The notes beneath the pieces were generated by a model. The model saw nothing but the letters and a program-made list of their open reading frames with translations, was not told where the DNA came from and ran no database searches. From Methanobrevibacter sp. (GTDB taxonomy: Archaea; Methanobacteriota; Methanobacteria; Methanobacteriales; Methanobacteriaceae), in the NCBI RefSeq assembly GCF_017431965.1, contig NZ_JAFRKB010000027.1, forward strand, positions 1-64,000: DNA of 64,000 nt, in the 5' to 3' direction. Made by a program: the position numbers and the translations under genes. This document shows positions 47,841 through 57,503 of this stretch, in pieces. Numbering within the stretch: the first letter of the stretch is position 1; each line of letters begins with the position of its first letter.

Positions 47841-47880
47841 ATTATATAAAAATATCATATTGTTAAATATCTAACAATAT
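47841..47880 (+). promoter_or_regulatory. Promoter and palindrome before the DUF11-type gene
   Basis: TTATATAAA (about 47843-47850) can act as TATA box with a start near 47872. A perfect 9 bp inverted repeat ATATTGTTA/TAACAATAT (47857-47880, six-base loop) spans the expected start site, a position suited to a repressor. Confidence 0.45.
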
Positions 47881-47934
47881 CGATGAACATTCAAAAATAT
47901 GCTGAAGCGATTTGGTATATTGACTGGTGAAAAT

Positions 47935-49008
47935 ATGAAATTTAAGTATTTTTTTGCATTAGTCTTGCTCACAACAGTCATATTATCACTTGGAACCGCA
48001 GCGGCCAGTGAAAATATTGATTATAATGCAAGTTCTTCAGATGATACTTCTTCGTCTATCACCCTTCAGAGTCAATCCGTTGATTCCACTTTGGATGCCA
48101 GCGACGATGAAGTTGATTTATATGTTGATATGGAACTTGGTGACATCAAAAGGGAAACCTTTGCCATCGGATCCATGACCTTTGAAATTCCGTTGATTAT
48201 AACTGTCAACGCCAACAATGGGACTGCAAAAAACGTGAATGTCTATCATACCATTCCTGATGACTTCATTTATCTTTCATCCGATGCAACTGCTGGAAGC
48301 TATGACAGTGAAAGTGGAATATGGCACATTGGCGATATGGGCAGTGCAACTAGTGCAACATTGACAATATTGACAAAACTGGAAAAGTCTGGAACATTTT
48401 TCATATTTGTCAATGCAACAACAGATTCCGATGATGTAGATTTAACAAACAATGATTTAAAATCTACCATTACAGCCAATACAAGAATTTCATCAAATAC
48501 AACTAGGACAAGTGCTGATCAGGGCGGAGCCAGCCATGGTCTTCGCGGAAACAATCATGGACCTAAAGTTGTAAAAAGAGATGACCAAACCTCAAATAAT
48601 CAAAATCAGGAATCTGGAAACGGAGAAAACTCCAACAATAACGAAGGAAGCAACAACGGAGAAGGCTCCAACAGCAATAACGGGGAAACTAACAACAACG
48701 GAGAAGGCTCCAACAGCAATAACGGACAAAGCAACTACAACAATAATGGAGCAAGTTCAAACAGCAACAACAGGGAAAATGAAAATTCCGGATTAACCAA
48801 ATCCACTGAATCATTAACTGATGCAATTTCAGATACATTGGTATCCATAAGGAACATATTTAATTCAAATTCCTCTGATTATAACTTAACTCCAGAAGTT
48901 GTTAAAGCTATTTCAGCTCAGGATTATACAAGAATTCCTATCTTGATTTTTATAGCGCTCCTAATTATTATATCCGGCTCTGTTGCTTACGATAAAATTA
49001 AAACTTAA
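47935..49008 (+). CDS. Membrane-anchored DUF11-type surface protein
   Basis: A protein of about 357 residues. A signal peptide (MKFKYFFALVLLTTVILSLG) comes first, then a conserved-repeat (DUF11-like) beta domain (about 45-165, with NGTAKNVNVYHTIPDDF). A long Asn/Gly/Ser/Glu-rich linker (about 190-290) follows, then a C-terminal membrane helix (IPILIFIALLIIISGSVAY) with a short basic tail. The linker probably spans the pseudomurein wall. I chose the ATG at 47935, behind GGTGA; the longer frame from 47899 would hide the signal peptide. Unlike the adhesins, it has a real membrane anchor. Confidence 0.85.
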   Translation: MKFKYFFALVLLTTVILSLGTAAASENIDYNASSSDDTSSSITLQSQSVDSTLDASDDEVDLYVDMELGDIKRETFAIGSMTFEIPLIITVNANNGTAKNVNVYHTIPDDFIYLSSDATAGSYDSESGIWHIGDMGSATSATLTILTKLEKSGTFFIFVNATTDSDDVDLTNNDLKSTITANTRISSNTTRTSADQGGASHGLRGNNHGPKVVKRDDQTSNNQNQESGNGENSNNNEGSNNGEGSNSNNGETNNNGEGSNSNNGQSNYNNNGASSNSNNRENENSGLTKSTESLTDAISDTLVSIRNIFNSNSSDYNLTPEVVKAISAQDYTRIPILIFIALLIIISGSVAYDKIKT

Positions 49009-49101
49009 ATTTTTTATTTTTTTCTTTTTTTATAGCTTAAATTGACTTACATATCTAAAAATCCTTATTTTAAAAAAAAGTAATAATTTCCTAGATGAAA
49101 A

Positions 49102-49965
49102 TCAGGAAGATATCACATAATCATCTGTGGAAATTACGTTATTGTTTAAATCAATCAATTTAAAGCCAACATGTGTTGCATTATCAGCATTTATATCTCC
49201 TTGCCACATTATTCCTGACTTAAACTCATCTGCTGTGGAGTTTACTTCAAAAAGCATATTGTCCTGAGCATCGAAGAACTTAATGTTCATGACATAATTT
49301 TGACTGTCGGAAGGCAAATTATAAGATTCGCCATGGACAATGTAGTTGGTTCCGCTGACATCAACATCAGTAATGTTCATGGAAAACAAACCATCACCAG
49401 TAGTATTCTGCCCCATAGGCAAAATCAAGAAGAAATAAACCAAAACCAATGCTATAACCACCGGAATGGCTATTTTAATATATTTCTCAATTTTATTTTC
49501 CCTTTTTCGAGGATTGATCTCGTCAAAAAAGCTGACAGATTCAGAATCAATCTTTACCTTGCTTACAGGCTTTCCTACGATTTCGGAAGTTTTCTTAACT
49601 AGTGTCTCTAACTGCCTTTTGGAATATGGGAATGAATTTACCACAACCTGGTTTTCCAGAATAAATTCCAGATTTCCTCCTATTTTCGTATCATCAATTT
49701 TGTATACAACAATCGGTATCTCTCTAGAAAATGCAATGTCAGCTTCCGTAAGGACATAATTTGTATCCTTCGTATGCTTGGAAAAGACCAAAAGAAAACA
49801 TTTAGAATCTGCAATTGCATTGGTTATCTTATCAACACTGTCAGCAGAAGACATATGTTTTGATTTAATCCAGGATTTAATGTTGTTCTTTTCAAATACG
49901 CGGTAAATCTCTTCACCAACTTCCTTATTCTCATTATCATAGCATATATAAACATCATGACCCAT
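49102..49965 (-). CDS. Membrane-bound TIR protein with outer domain
   Basis: A protein of about 287 residues. The N-terminal TIR-like domain (about 1-135) shows HDVYICYDNENKEVG, a strand FLLVFSKHTKD and the conserved glutamate in NYVLTEADIAF (E77 counted from the GTG). A linker leads to one membrane helix (about 165-187) and an outer beta-rich domain of about 100 residues with several N-x-S/T sites. The TIR domain is predicted inside and the sensor part outside, a receptor-like plan. The ATG at 49965 is preferred over a GTG at 49974. It is the third gene of a three-gene operon. Confidence 0.82.
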   Translation of the reverse strand: MGHDVYICYDNENKEVGEEIYRVFEKNNIKSWIKSKHMSSADSVDKITNAIADSKCFLLVFSKHTKDTNYVLTEADIAFSREIPIVVYKIDDTKIGGNLEFILENQVVVNSFPYSKRQLETLVKKTSEIVGKPVSKVKIDSESVSFFDEINPRKRENKIEKYIKIAIPVVIALVLVYFFLILPMGQNTTGDGLFSMNITDVDVSGTNYIVHGESYNLPSDSQNYVMNIKFFDAQDNMLFEVNSTADEFKSGIMWQGDINADNATHVGFKLIDLNNNVISTDDYVISS

Positions 49966-49979
49966 ATCAATCACAACTG

Positions 49980-50819
49980 TTACAATCTAATATATTCATC
50001 ATATAAGTATGAGAAAATCTCATCATTTGAAGAAGTGAACCTTAAAACTGATTTTCTTGTTAAGAATTCATTTCTGATTACCAGTCCATGGATTACGGCT
50101 ATAATCCAAAATATTAAAGCCAAAACGACAAACAATACGAATATTGGATAATAAAGGAACAACAAATCTATTATTTCAAAATAAAATGCAAAACACATCA
50201 GAAGTGGAATGGCATAGAGTAAACCCATCAGAACCCATAACTTTTTGGTGGCGACAATTCCCATATAGAAAAATGAAGCCCAATAAAGAACAGGTATTGC
50301 CAGCAACACAAGAGATATTATATCTTTTTTATGACTGGACAAATCTTTTTGATTATAATTGCTTAAATCAACAGTGACAGGAGTGTCCTTTTTTTGTTTG
50401 CATAACTCAAATGCATTTTCAACGACTTCCTTTAAATCATCATTAGAATCAGGATCTATCGGTAGCCATTGAGTTACCTTTAAAAAATATTCCATATCTT
50501 CCTTAGGAAGAGAATCATCAATATTTACGGACAAAAGAGGCTTATTGTGAGAATATGCCATATTAATTTCATTGTTAACATATTTTGATGCCTGAGAAAA
50601 CTCGGAGTAAATTAAAACTACAATTTTAGTTGACCTGATTGCATCTGCAATAGCATCAATGTAGACTGTGCCCGGAGGAATATTTCTAGGAGCAATCCAA
50701 CATGGAAGACCATTCTGTTCGAGAGCATAACGTATTTTATTTGCAACTTCACTGTTTCTTGTAGAATAACTTATAAATACCTTATGTTTATCATCATCGA
50801 AAGATTTTTCAGGACTCAT
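49980..50819 (-). CDS. TIR-domain multi-pass membrane protein
   Basis: A 279-residue protein with an N-terminal TIR domain (about 10-140). KVFISYSTRNSEVANKIRYAL opens the fold, PCWIAPRNIPPG forms the BB-loop region and YVNNEINMAYS carries the conserved glutamate (E84) used by NAD-cleaving TIR enzymes. Four membrane helices follow (about 168-246), then a short cytoplasmic tail. Its ATG overlaps the stop of the upstream gene (ATGA), and the next TIR gene starts 14 bp downstream. Enzyme activity is not proven. Confidence 0.85.
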   Translation of the reverse strand: MSPEKSFDDDKHKVFISYSTRNSEVANKIRYALEQNGLPCWIAPRNIPPGTVYIDAIADAIRSTKIVVLIYSEFSQASKYVNNEINMAYSHNKPLLSVNIDDSLPKEDMEYFLKVTQWLPIDPDSNDDLKEVVENAFELCKQKKDTPVTVDLSNYNQKDLSSHKKDIISLVLLAIPVLYWASFFYMGIVATKKLWVLMGLLYAIPLLMCFAFYFEIIDLLFLYYPIFVLFVVLALIFWIIAVIHGLVIRNEFLTRKSVLRFTSSNDEIFSYLYDEYIRL

Positions 50820-51310
50820 AATACCACCCGACTGTTAAATGCTGAATCTGTAACAAAATTCCTGTTGTTCCCTTCAAATAGATATACTGTTGCAGAATCA
50901 TTAAATGTAAAATCATTCTTGTTGAATGAATCAATAGGGATAACCATGGAATGATATTTAAAACCAGAACCATCATCAAATTCAACTGTAACTAGATAAC
51001 TATTTTCATTTAAGTAATCAACACCACCTTTACCGAAATTTGCATAATGATTTATCAGATTTGTTACCCTTTCGTTTGAAGAGTTTAATTTACTAACATC
51101 CATATTGTAAAAATCGTATAAAATATTTCTAAATTCGACAGTATCCCCATTAACCTTATAAGAAGAGCTTGTAGGGTGATACATGGCTATTGAATCAGTT
51201 ATGTTATCTTCCCTTTCAGGGTATTTATAACCCATCATGGTCGCAAAACCATATATCAATAATACAATTACTGTTGCAATAATTAAATATTCAATTAGTC
51301 TTTTATTCAT
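50816..51310 (-). CDS. Membrane-anchored outer protein of the TIR operon
   Basis: A 164-residue protein with a single N-terminal membrane helix (EYLIIATVIVLLIYGFATMM, about 7-26) and an outer domain of about 135 residues. The outer domain has NLINHYANFGKGGVDYLN and several Asn sites. No family is recognised. It leads the operon and overlaps the first TIR gene by four bases, so the two are translationally coupled. It may be the ligand-binding or adaptor part of the TIR complex; this is inference. The ATG follows AGGTG. Confidence 0.75.
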   Translation of the reverse strand: MNKRLIEYLIIATVIVLLIYGFATMMGYKYPEREDNITDSIAMYHPTSSSYKVNGDTVEFRNILYDFYNMDVSKLNSSNERVTNLINHYANFGKGGVDYLNENSYLVTVEFDDGSGFKYHSMVIPIDSFNKNDFTFNDSATVYLFEGNNRNFVTDSAFNSRVVL

Positions 51311-51346
51311 CTAAACACCTAATGAACAGTTGAATAATAATTTAAA

Positions 51347-51355
51347 TTATATAAA
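51347..51355 (-). promoter_or_regulatory. TATA box of the TIR operon
   Basis: TTTATATAA on the minus strand would start transcription near 51322, giving a leader of about a dozen bases that contains the AGGTG ribosome site. Confidence 0.5.
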
Positions 51356-51530
51356 ATTAAATATATTTTAAATAATATTTAATATTACCTATTATTTTTT
51401 CAATTCAATAGATTTTAATTTTCAAACCCCTCCAACCTAATAAGTTGAGGCATTTGTGCACCATTAGATAAAAATAGAGTGACGACCATTAACAAAGTGT
51501 TTTTGACTTATTTAGTTTATCCTATCATTT

Positions 51531-51571
51531 TAAAAAAAAAAGTTAAAGGAGAGAGTGGAATTTCTCCTTTA
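51531..51571 (-). terminator. Terminator of the 1072-residue adhesin gene
   Basis: On the minus strand AAAGGAGAAA pairs with CTCTCCTTT after the stop codon and is followed by a run of T. Fourth instance of the adhesin terminator cassette. Confidence 0.7.
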
Positions 51572-54500
51572 TATTTTAACGAAGCTTATTCTTGCAACTG
51601 ATCCGGCATATTTGCTGTTTCCGCCGTATGAGCTGCTTATATAGTATTCATCTGGAATCAAATCTGCAACTGACAGTTTAACCTGGCCGAGTTTATCGGT
51701 TTTTAAAGCTGTTTTGACGCCATTGAAGTTGAACACTACAGTTGCTCCTTTGATGGCCTGGCCGGTTTCCCTGTTAATAAGTGTAGCCACTACTTCCTGT
51801 GTTTCTTTGTAATAGAAATTGGAAATAACGGTTGAAATTTTGTCGGTTACAATCTTTGTTGATGCATATGATTTGAGGTATTTGTTGTTTCCACCATATG
51901 AAAGGCTAGCATTATTAGCGCTAGGCTCACCAATATATAACCTTGCCTGACCAAACTTATCGGATTTAGCAGAGGTTTTTACACCATCATAATTGAATAC
52001 TATTGTAGCACCTTTAATTGCCTGACCGGTTTCACTATTGATTAATGTAGCAACAAGTTCCTGGGTTGACTCATCATAATATATAGAAATACTGGTCATA
52101 ATCTTAGTTATGGTGAAATCAACGGTTATACTGGATGGGTTGTATTTGTTGTTACCCAGATAATTGACTGTGGCTTCGTAGGTGCCTAATGCCAAGTCTG
52201 CAACGGAAACTTTTGCCTGACCGTTTGCATCACTCTTAACAGTGGATTTCACACCATTAACCTCAAACCTCACATTTGCATTCTTGATAACCTGACCAGT
52301 AACATCATTGATTAAAGTAGCAACAATCTCTCTAGCTCCGTTATTGAAGTCAATTGAAATAGCAGTTCTTGCTTTAACAATAACATCAACACTTGCGCTG
52401 GAAGGATTATATTTGCTGTTACCCTCATAAGAAGCGGTGACAGTGTAAGTGCCTGCGTCTAAGTTTGCAGTGGAATATATAGCCTTACCGCTAGCATCAG
52501 TTTTGACAGTGTATTTCTTATCACCAACTATAAATCTCACATTAGCGTTTTTAATGACTTGACCGGTAGCACCATTAGTTAAAGTAGCAACAACCTCACC
52601 AGTACCATCATTATAAACTGCAGAAATGTCAGTGTCTATTTTATTTACGGCAAATTCTGTAAAATCACTTGCAGCAAGATAATTTTCATCACCATCAAAT
52701 GATGCGAAAACCTCATAACTGCCTGCAGTCAAACCAGAAACAGATTGACTACCTTTACCATTTACAACATTTACTGTGTATTCAACATCATTAACATCAA
52801 CTAGAACATTACCATTTACTGATGTATCCATTAAAACATTGACAATTGCTGTTTCACCAACATTAATATCATCGACACTTACAGATAAGTTAGGATCCTT
52901 TTTAGAGACTACAATAAGACTTTCAACATCGAATTTTTTGCTTGCATCTGGATAATTACCATTTTGATAGACCAATTCTACTGTATGGTTGCCGTAAGCC
53001 AAATCACGTAAACTAAATACAGCATTTCCATCCTCAATTTGATCTGTTGCATTTTCAATATCATCTACAATTAATTTTACTGTTCCTGTTGCATCAAATG
53101 GCATTGCAACGAGTGCTGTAGTAGCTGACATTCCACCATCCTCAGTAATTATGCTTGGAACTTCAAATTTAATGTAAGTCACATTGAATGAATCATGAGC
53201 ACTTGAAGGTTTAAAGTAGTCATCACCGGAATATTCGAACAGGACATCATGCATTCCGAAATCCAAATCAGATGTATCGACTTCAGCAAAAGCGTCACCA
53301 TACTCAACTTCTACATCACCATAATATACATCATCAACATATATGGATACTACACCTTCAGCAATGAATGGGAACTCAAAAGCAGCATCATAAGTTTGAC
53401 GACCTTGAATGACATTCTGATTGAAGTTATGGTATTCACTGAATGTAATGTTATAATCATCAGTGATATTTTCGTCCGGATCCACCTCTTCTTCAGTTAC
53501 TTCCAAAGTATCTGTCCAACTGTATTCTCCATACCTTCCATCACCGGAATATACTACTTCAATTTCATAAGACCCCGGTATAAGCTCAAATCCTTCCAAC
53601 TCATTTGCATAAATTTCATAATACCAACCATAATTTGGCATAGGAACATCAACAGTATAGCATGGCTCTTCAGCTCCATCTATATAAACACTGATATTAC
53701 CTTCTGCAGACTGAGGGAACCAATACTCAATTACAGTGCCGTTAACATCCTCATAATAAATTAAATCAACAATGATGACATCCGGATCCTCAATATAAGT
53801 ATCATCACCATCTATACCTGCAGTGTTATCCTCGAAAATACAGTCAGTTTCAAAACCGTTAAATATTGCTCCACCATAATTTTCTGCAGTATTTCCAATG
53901 AAAGTAGATTCTAAAGCATCTCCAGTATCCAATGCACCGCCACATTGCTCCGCGTAATTTTCTGTAAATATGGCATTTAGGACAGGTTCATATGCAATAT
54001 AAATTGCTCCGCCATTTTGTGCGGTGTTATGTGTAAAACTGCAGTCTTCACACTCATAAACTTCATATATTGCTCCACCTAAAGAGTAAGCCTGATTATC
54101 ATTGAAGCTGGAATTTATAGCATCACTCTGATATATTGCACCACCGAAATCAGCAGTGTTGTTGTTGAAAATACAATTCTCAGCCACACAACCAAGAGCA
54201 GCACCGCCATAATAAGCAGAATTATCAGTGAAAGTACAGTCTATAGCATGGACTGAAGAAATAGCTCCACCATACTCCGCAGAATTGCCAGTGAAAGTGC
54301 AGTTTATCATTTTAGTATAATCAGAACCACTACCCCAGACAGCACCAGCAACGGGAGCCTCAAAATTATCAGCATTACCGTTTACAAAAATAATGTCTCT
54401 AAATTCAACAATAATTTCTGAATCAACAGTAAAAATTCTTGCAGCATTATACCCGTCGATTGTATGCCCATTTCCATTAATAGTAGTCATATTACGACTG

Positions 54501-54787
54501 ATAACAATACCTTCAATTAAATCGGAATCCTCATAATCATCATAGCGATAATCACTGTCTAAATAAATAGTTTCATTTTCACCAGAATTAATTAGATTAT
54601 TCAAATCAGTGAATGTTGCCCAAGATTCCTTTAACACATCATTTGAAGAAGATAAATCATTATCAACTTCAAGTACATCTCCGTTATCATTTATTCCAAC
54701 AGTTGCATCATCTTGTGCACTTACAGCACCAATCGTCAAGAGTGCAAGTAAAAGACAAGACAATAATATTAACTTTTTATATTTCAT
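51569..54787 (-). CDS. Adhesin-like protein, short beta-helix and long Ig-like stalk
   Basis: A secreted protein of 1072 residues. A signal peptide (MKYKKLILLSCLLLALLTIG, cleavage near SAQ) is followed by the cap TFTDLNNLINSG near residue 60 and a short beta-helix (about 60-330) with CTFTGNSAEYGGAIS-type coils. The rest is a stalk of about eight Ig-like domains. The early ones are diverse (VDLIYYEDVNGT, NVGETAIVNVLM) and the last four carry the standard VATLINxxTGQ repeat. The last 90 residues are nearly the same as in the 44231-46600 adhesin. It lies upstream of the TIR operon on the same strand. Confidence 0.92.
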   Translation of the reverse strand: MKYKKLILLSCLLLALLTIGAVSAQDDATVGINDNGDVLEVDNDLSSSNDVLKESWATFTDLNNLINSGENETIYLDSDYRYDDYEDSDLIEGIVISRNMTTINGNGHTIDGYNAARIFTVDSEIIVEFRDIIFVNGNADNFEAPVAGAVWGSGSDYTKMINCTFTGNSAEYGGAISSVHAIDCTFTDNSAYYGGAALGCVAENCIFNNNTADFGGAIYQSDAINSSFNDNQAYSLGGAIYEVYECEDCSFTHNTAQNGGAIYIAYEPVLNAIFTENYAEQCGGALDTGDALESTFIGNTAENYGGAIFNGFETDCIFEDNTAGIDGDDTYIEDPDVIIVDLIYYEDVNGTVIEYWFPQSAEGNISVYIDGAEEPCYTVDVPMPNYGWYYEIYANELEGFELIPGSYEIEVVYSGDGRYGEYSWTDTLEVTEEEVDPDENITDDYNITFSEYHNFNQNVIQGRQTYDAAFEFPFIAEGVVSIYVDDVYYGDVEVEYGDAFAEVDTSDLDFGMHDVLFEYSGDDYFKPSSAHDSFNVTYIKFEVPSIITEDGGMSATTALVAMPFDATGTVKLIVDDIENATDQIEDGNAVFSLRDLAYGNHTVELVYQNGNYPDASKKFDVESLIVVSKKDPNLSVSVDDINVGETAIVNVLMDTSVNGNVLVDVNDVEYTVNVVNGKGSQSVSGLTAGSYEVFASFDGDENYLAASDFTEFAVNKIDTDISAVYNDGTGEVVATLTNGATGQVIKNANVRFIVGDKKYTVKTDASGKAIYSTANLDAGTYTVTASYEGNSKYNPSSASVDVIVKARTAISIDFNNGAREIVATLINDVTGQVIKNANVRFEVNGVKSTVKSDANGQAKVSVADLALGTYEATVNYLGNNKYNPSSITVDFTITKIMTSISIYYDESTQELVATLINSETGQAIKGATIVFNYDGVKTSAKSDKFGQARLYIGEPSANNASLSYGGNNKYLKSYASTKIVTDKISTVISNFYYKETQEVVATLINRETGQAIKGATVVFNFNGVKTALKTDKLGQVKLSVADLIPDEYYISSSYGGNSKYAGSVARISFVKI

Positions 54788-54984
54788 TTAAACAACCTCG
54801 TATTAAAAATACTTATTTTAATAAAAAGATATGAATATATATGAGAATATGTTGTATTTATATATACAACATTTAATTTCATTAAGAAAAACAGAACAAA
54901 TTAAATACATCAAAATAAAAGTGATAGACATTGTACTAATTGCAACAGTCTTGTGGAAATAATTTTACAAAAACATTTAGAAAA

Positions 54985-55302
54985 TTAAAAAAACGGAACT
55001 ATTGAATAAACAGTAATCAATACAACCACAGTTAAAATTACAATGGCTCCCATAGGCACCTTTTTCCAGGAAAGTCCGGCTGCAACAACCGCACCTATCA
55101 AACCTATATACCATAACTGATTGTCCACTGTTAATACTCCCGGACATATCAGGGCGGCAAGTGCAGTATATGGAATCAAATTCAGGAATTTTTCAAATTT
55201 TGGGCTGAAGTTGAGCTTATCTATGAATAATGCAGGAATCAACCTGGGGATAAATGTCACAAGTGCACATCCTAGAATGACCAAATTGACATAATCCATC
55301 AT
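54985..55302 (-). CDS. azlD: Branched-chain amino acid exporter subunit AzlD
   Basis: A 105-residue membrane protein with four short helices and the AzlD start NLVILGCALVTFIPRLIPALF. With AzlC it exports branched-chain amino acids or their analogues. Its ATG overlaps the azlC stop (ATGA), showing translational coupling. A typical small partner in size and arrangement. Confidence 0.9.
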   Translation of the reverse strand: MMDYVNLVILGCALVTFIPRLIPALFIDKLNFSPKFEKFLNLIPYTALAALICPGVLTVDNQLWYIGLIGAVVAAGLSWKKVPMGAIVILTVVVLITVYSIVPFF

Positions 55303-55991
55303 GAATCACCTGCCAGCAAATATTCATCATCAACAAGATACATTCCAATTCCGGCACCGACAAGTGTTGATACAATCAGGGACCAGTTTCCTAAAAATTG
55401 ACCCAGAACTACATTTAAAACGGCAGTTATCAAAACCAAAATGGCAATCTGTCTGTTTTCCTTAATGGCGGGTGTTAATATTGCCACAAACAATGCATAT
55501 AATGAAATGTTGAAACTGTTTGTTACAATTACAGGAAGCAAATCCAAAACAACAACACCAATGCCCGCACCCAGACACCAGCTTAACCATGCAGTTATCG
55601 CAATTCCAAGATATATCCAAATTGATGAATCCTCACTTAATGAAAACATTGCAAACGACTCGTCAACTGTCACATGGGCTGCCAAGATATTCAATGGAGT
55701 ATTTGACTCTTCAACTTGATTTAAGATGCAGGTTGACATTACAAAATATCTTAAATTGACAACGAAGTTTGTTAATATAATGGCCATTGCAGTCGCACCA
55801 CTTAAAAACATGGAAGCTGCAATAATCTGGCCTGCCCCTGCATAAACTAAAAAAGACATTGAGATTGTCTGCAAAGGCGTCAAGCCCGCTTTTATGGCTA
55901 TTGCTGCATAACCAATTCCCATTGGAACATATCCAAAAGTGATTGGAATACCCTTTTTAGCACCTTCAATAAACTTGGCTTTTCTAGAAAT
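55299..55991 (-). CDS. azlC: AzlC family exporter, no standard start codon
   Basis: The large subunit of the AzlCD branched-chain amino acid exporter, with six or more membrane helices. The segments VPMGIGYAAIAIKAGLTPLQ and VYAGAGQIIAASMFL are typical. The first in-frame ATG (55922) would cut into the first helix. The frame upstream (KKGIPITFGYVP) continues the family sequence back to a stop at 56004-56006 without ATG, GTG or TTG. An ATT at 55989-55991 stands eight bases after AAGGAG and gives 230 residues, the normal size. I use that position with reserve. Confidence 0.82.
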   Translation of the reverse strand: MSRKAKFIEGAKKGIPITFGYVPMGIGYAAIAIKAGLTPLQTISMSFLVYAGAGQIIAASMFLSGATAMAIILTNFVVNLRYFVMSTCILNQVEESNTPLNILAAHVTVDESFAMFSLSEDSSIWIYLGIAITAWLSWCLGAGIGVVVLDLLPVIVTNSFNISLYALFVAILTPAIKENRQIAILVLITAVLNVVLGQFLGNWSLIVSTLVGAGIGMYLVDDEYLLAGDS

Positions 55992-56036
55992 AGCAATGTC
56001 TCCTTAAAAATAATAAAAAAAGTAAAAATTAGCAAT

Positions 56037-57503
56037 TTAACTTAATAAATGGCTAATTTGGTCTGTTGTAATGATTCCCAATACTTCCATATCCTCATCA
56101 ACAACAGGAAGGGAAGAAATATCGTATTCGTTCATCATGCGAGCTACAGATTCGATGGAATCGTCGGCATAACAGTACTTGACTGTTGTGGTCATGATTT
56201 CACGCAACTGATTGGAATCTGTTGCAATGGATTTGGACAGGTCCCAACTTGTAACGATTCCAATTAATTTATAGCTTTCGGTAACCACCGGAATATGGGT
56301 AACCTGCTTATCCAACATTAGTTTGGCCGCATCAACAACATTCGCATCTTCCTTAATGGTTACTACAACCTCTTTCATCACATCACGAACAACATTGCTT
56401 GCCAGGAATTTTGATAGAATGAAATTTAGCTGCCCTTTTTCAAGCAAAAACGCATCATGGCCATAGTTGGACCTTATCTCTGAAAATGATACCTCAACAT
56501 CATTAGCGTTTAAGGCAGTTACGATATCATTGCTCTGTTCGGTTGGATACAGCCAATCGGAATCAACAGAAATGACTTCAACTTTAGCTTCAATCCCTTT
56601 AAATCCGTCGACTAAAGAATCATTGACTGACAGGTCAAACAAGTCCACGGCCTTTGTAATGAACAGGTAACTGTTTGCATCAAAACGCTTTACAAATGAT
56701 TCACCCTGGTGATGAAGGTAGCTTTCAACCTGGAAGTCCATTGTAAAGTCATAGCTGATTTCATCCTTGTCCTGAAGGCCACGTCCGAACTTGATGTCCA
56801 TTGACTCATCGCTTAGATAGGTAATATGGGCAATCATTCTAGCTAGTGAAAGACCGTTTTTTGGCTTTTTGCCAGTTTCGTAATAATTTCCCTTGTTCCA
56901 ATCCGGATCTGAGAAAATTGCCTGGCGACCCACTTCATTAAAAGCGATCTGCTGAGGTGAAGACATTGCGGCGGTAGCCATTGGTATGGCCTTTTTCATC
57001 ATTTGAGGATAAGTCACAAGCCATTGGAGAACCTGCATTCCACCCATTGATCCGCCTACAACAGCATACAGCTGGTCAATTCCAAACGAATCAACCAATT
57101 GCTTTTGAACTTCTACCATGTCCCTTATTGTAATTACTGGAAAATCGATTCCGTATTCCTTTCCAGTGTCAGGATTAATGGAGCTAGGGCCGGTTGTTCC
57201 TTTACAGCCGCCCAATACATTTGAACAGATAATGAAATATTTTTTAGTGTCCAAAGCCTTGCCAGGACCGATGACAATTTCCCACCATCCCGGCTTTTTA
57301 TCGCCTTCATGCCATCCGGCAGCATGCGCATCGCCAGTCAATGCATGACAAATTAAAATAGCATTGGATTTTTCCTTATTAAGTTCACCATAAGTTTCAT
57401 AGGCAACAGTGACATTTTTAAGAGTTTTACCACTGTCTAATTCAATTGGCTCTTCAATATTTAAATATTTTGTTTCGACAATGCCAACAGATTCCTTATT
57501 CAT
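56037..57503 (-). CDS. metX: Homoserine O-acetyltransferase with CBS domains
   Basis: The enzyme acetylates homoserine in methionine synthesis. The alpha/beta hydrolase core (about 1-365) has HALTGDAH (53-60), [15 protein letters not shown] (94-108), the nucleophile elbow GGSMGGMQ (Ser152), Asp in SVDSDWLYP and His in NYGHDAF. Two C-terminal CBS domains (about 370-488, ATSWDLSK-like and [10 protein letters not shown]) bind adenosyl ligands and may sense SAM, as in other methanogen MetX. Its start overlaps the rnc gene end by 8 bp. Confidence 0.93.
   Translation of the reverse strand: MNKESVGIVETKYLNIEEPIELDSGKTLKNVTVAYETYGELNKEKSNAILICHALTGDAHAAGWHEGDKKPGWWEIVIGPGKALDTKKYFIICSNVLGGCKGTTGPSSINPDTGKEYGIDFPVITIRDMVEVQKQLVDSFGIDQLYAVVGGSMGGMQVLQWLVTYPQMMKKAIPMATAAMSSPQQIAFNEVGRQAIFSDPDWNKGNYYETGKKPKNGLSLARMIAHITYLSDESMDIKFGRGLQDKDEISYDFTMDFQVESYLHHQGESFVKRFDANSYLFITKAVDLFDLSVNDSLVDGFKGIEAKVEVISVDSDWLYPTEQSNDIVTALNANDVEVSFSEIRSNYGHDAFLLEKGQLNFILSKFLASNVVRDVMKEVVVTIKEDANVVDAAKLMLDKQVTHIPVVTESYKLIGIVTSWDLSKSIATDSNQLREIMTTTVKYCYADDSIESVARMMNEYDISSLPVVDEDMEVLGIITTDQISHLLS

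Noticed and set aside
49102-51310. Thoeris or CBASS defence system
   Set aside because: Apart from the TIR domains there is no ThsA-like, SLOG, cyclase or effector gene nearby, and both TIR proteins are membrane-bound.
51420-51500. A slightly GC-richer patch with the imperfect hairpin CCTCCAAC/GTTGAGG
   Set aside because: The stem is short with a bulge, and there is no promoter at a useful distance, so it was not called an RNA gene.
53249-53764. A 171-residue plus-strand frame inside the 1072-residue adhesin
   Set aside because: It is antisense to a continuous Ig-like coding region and has no ribosome site.
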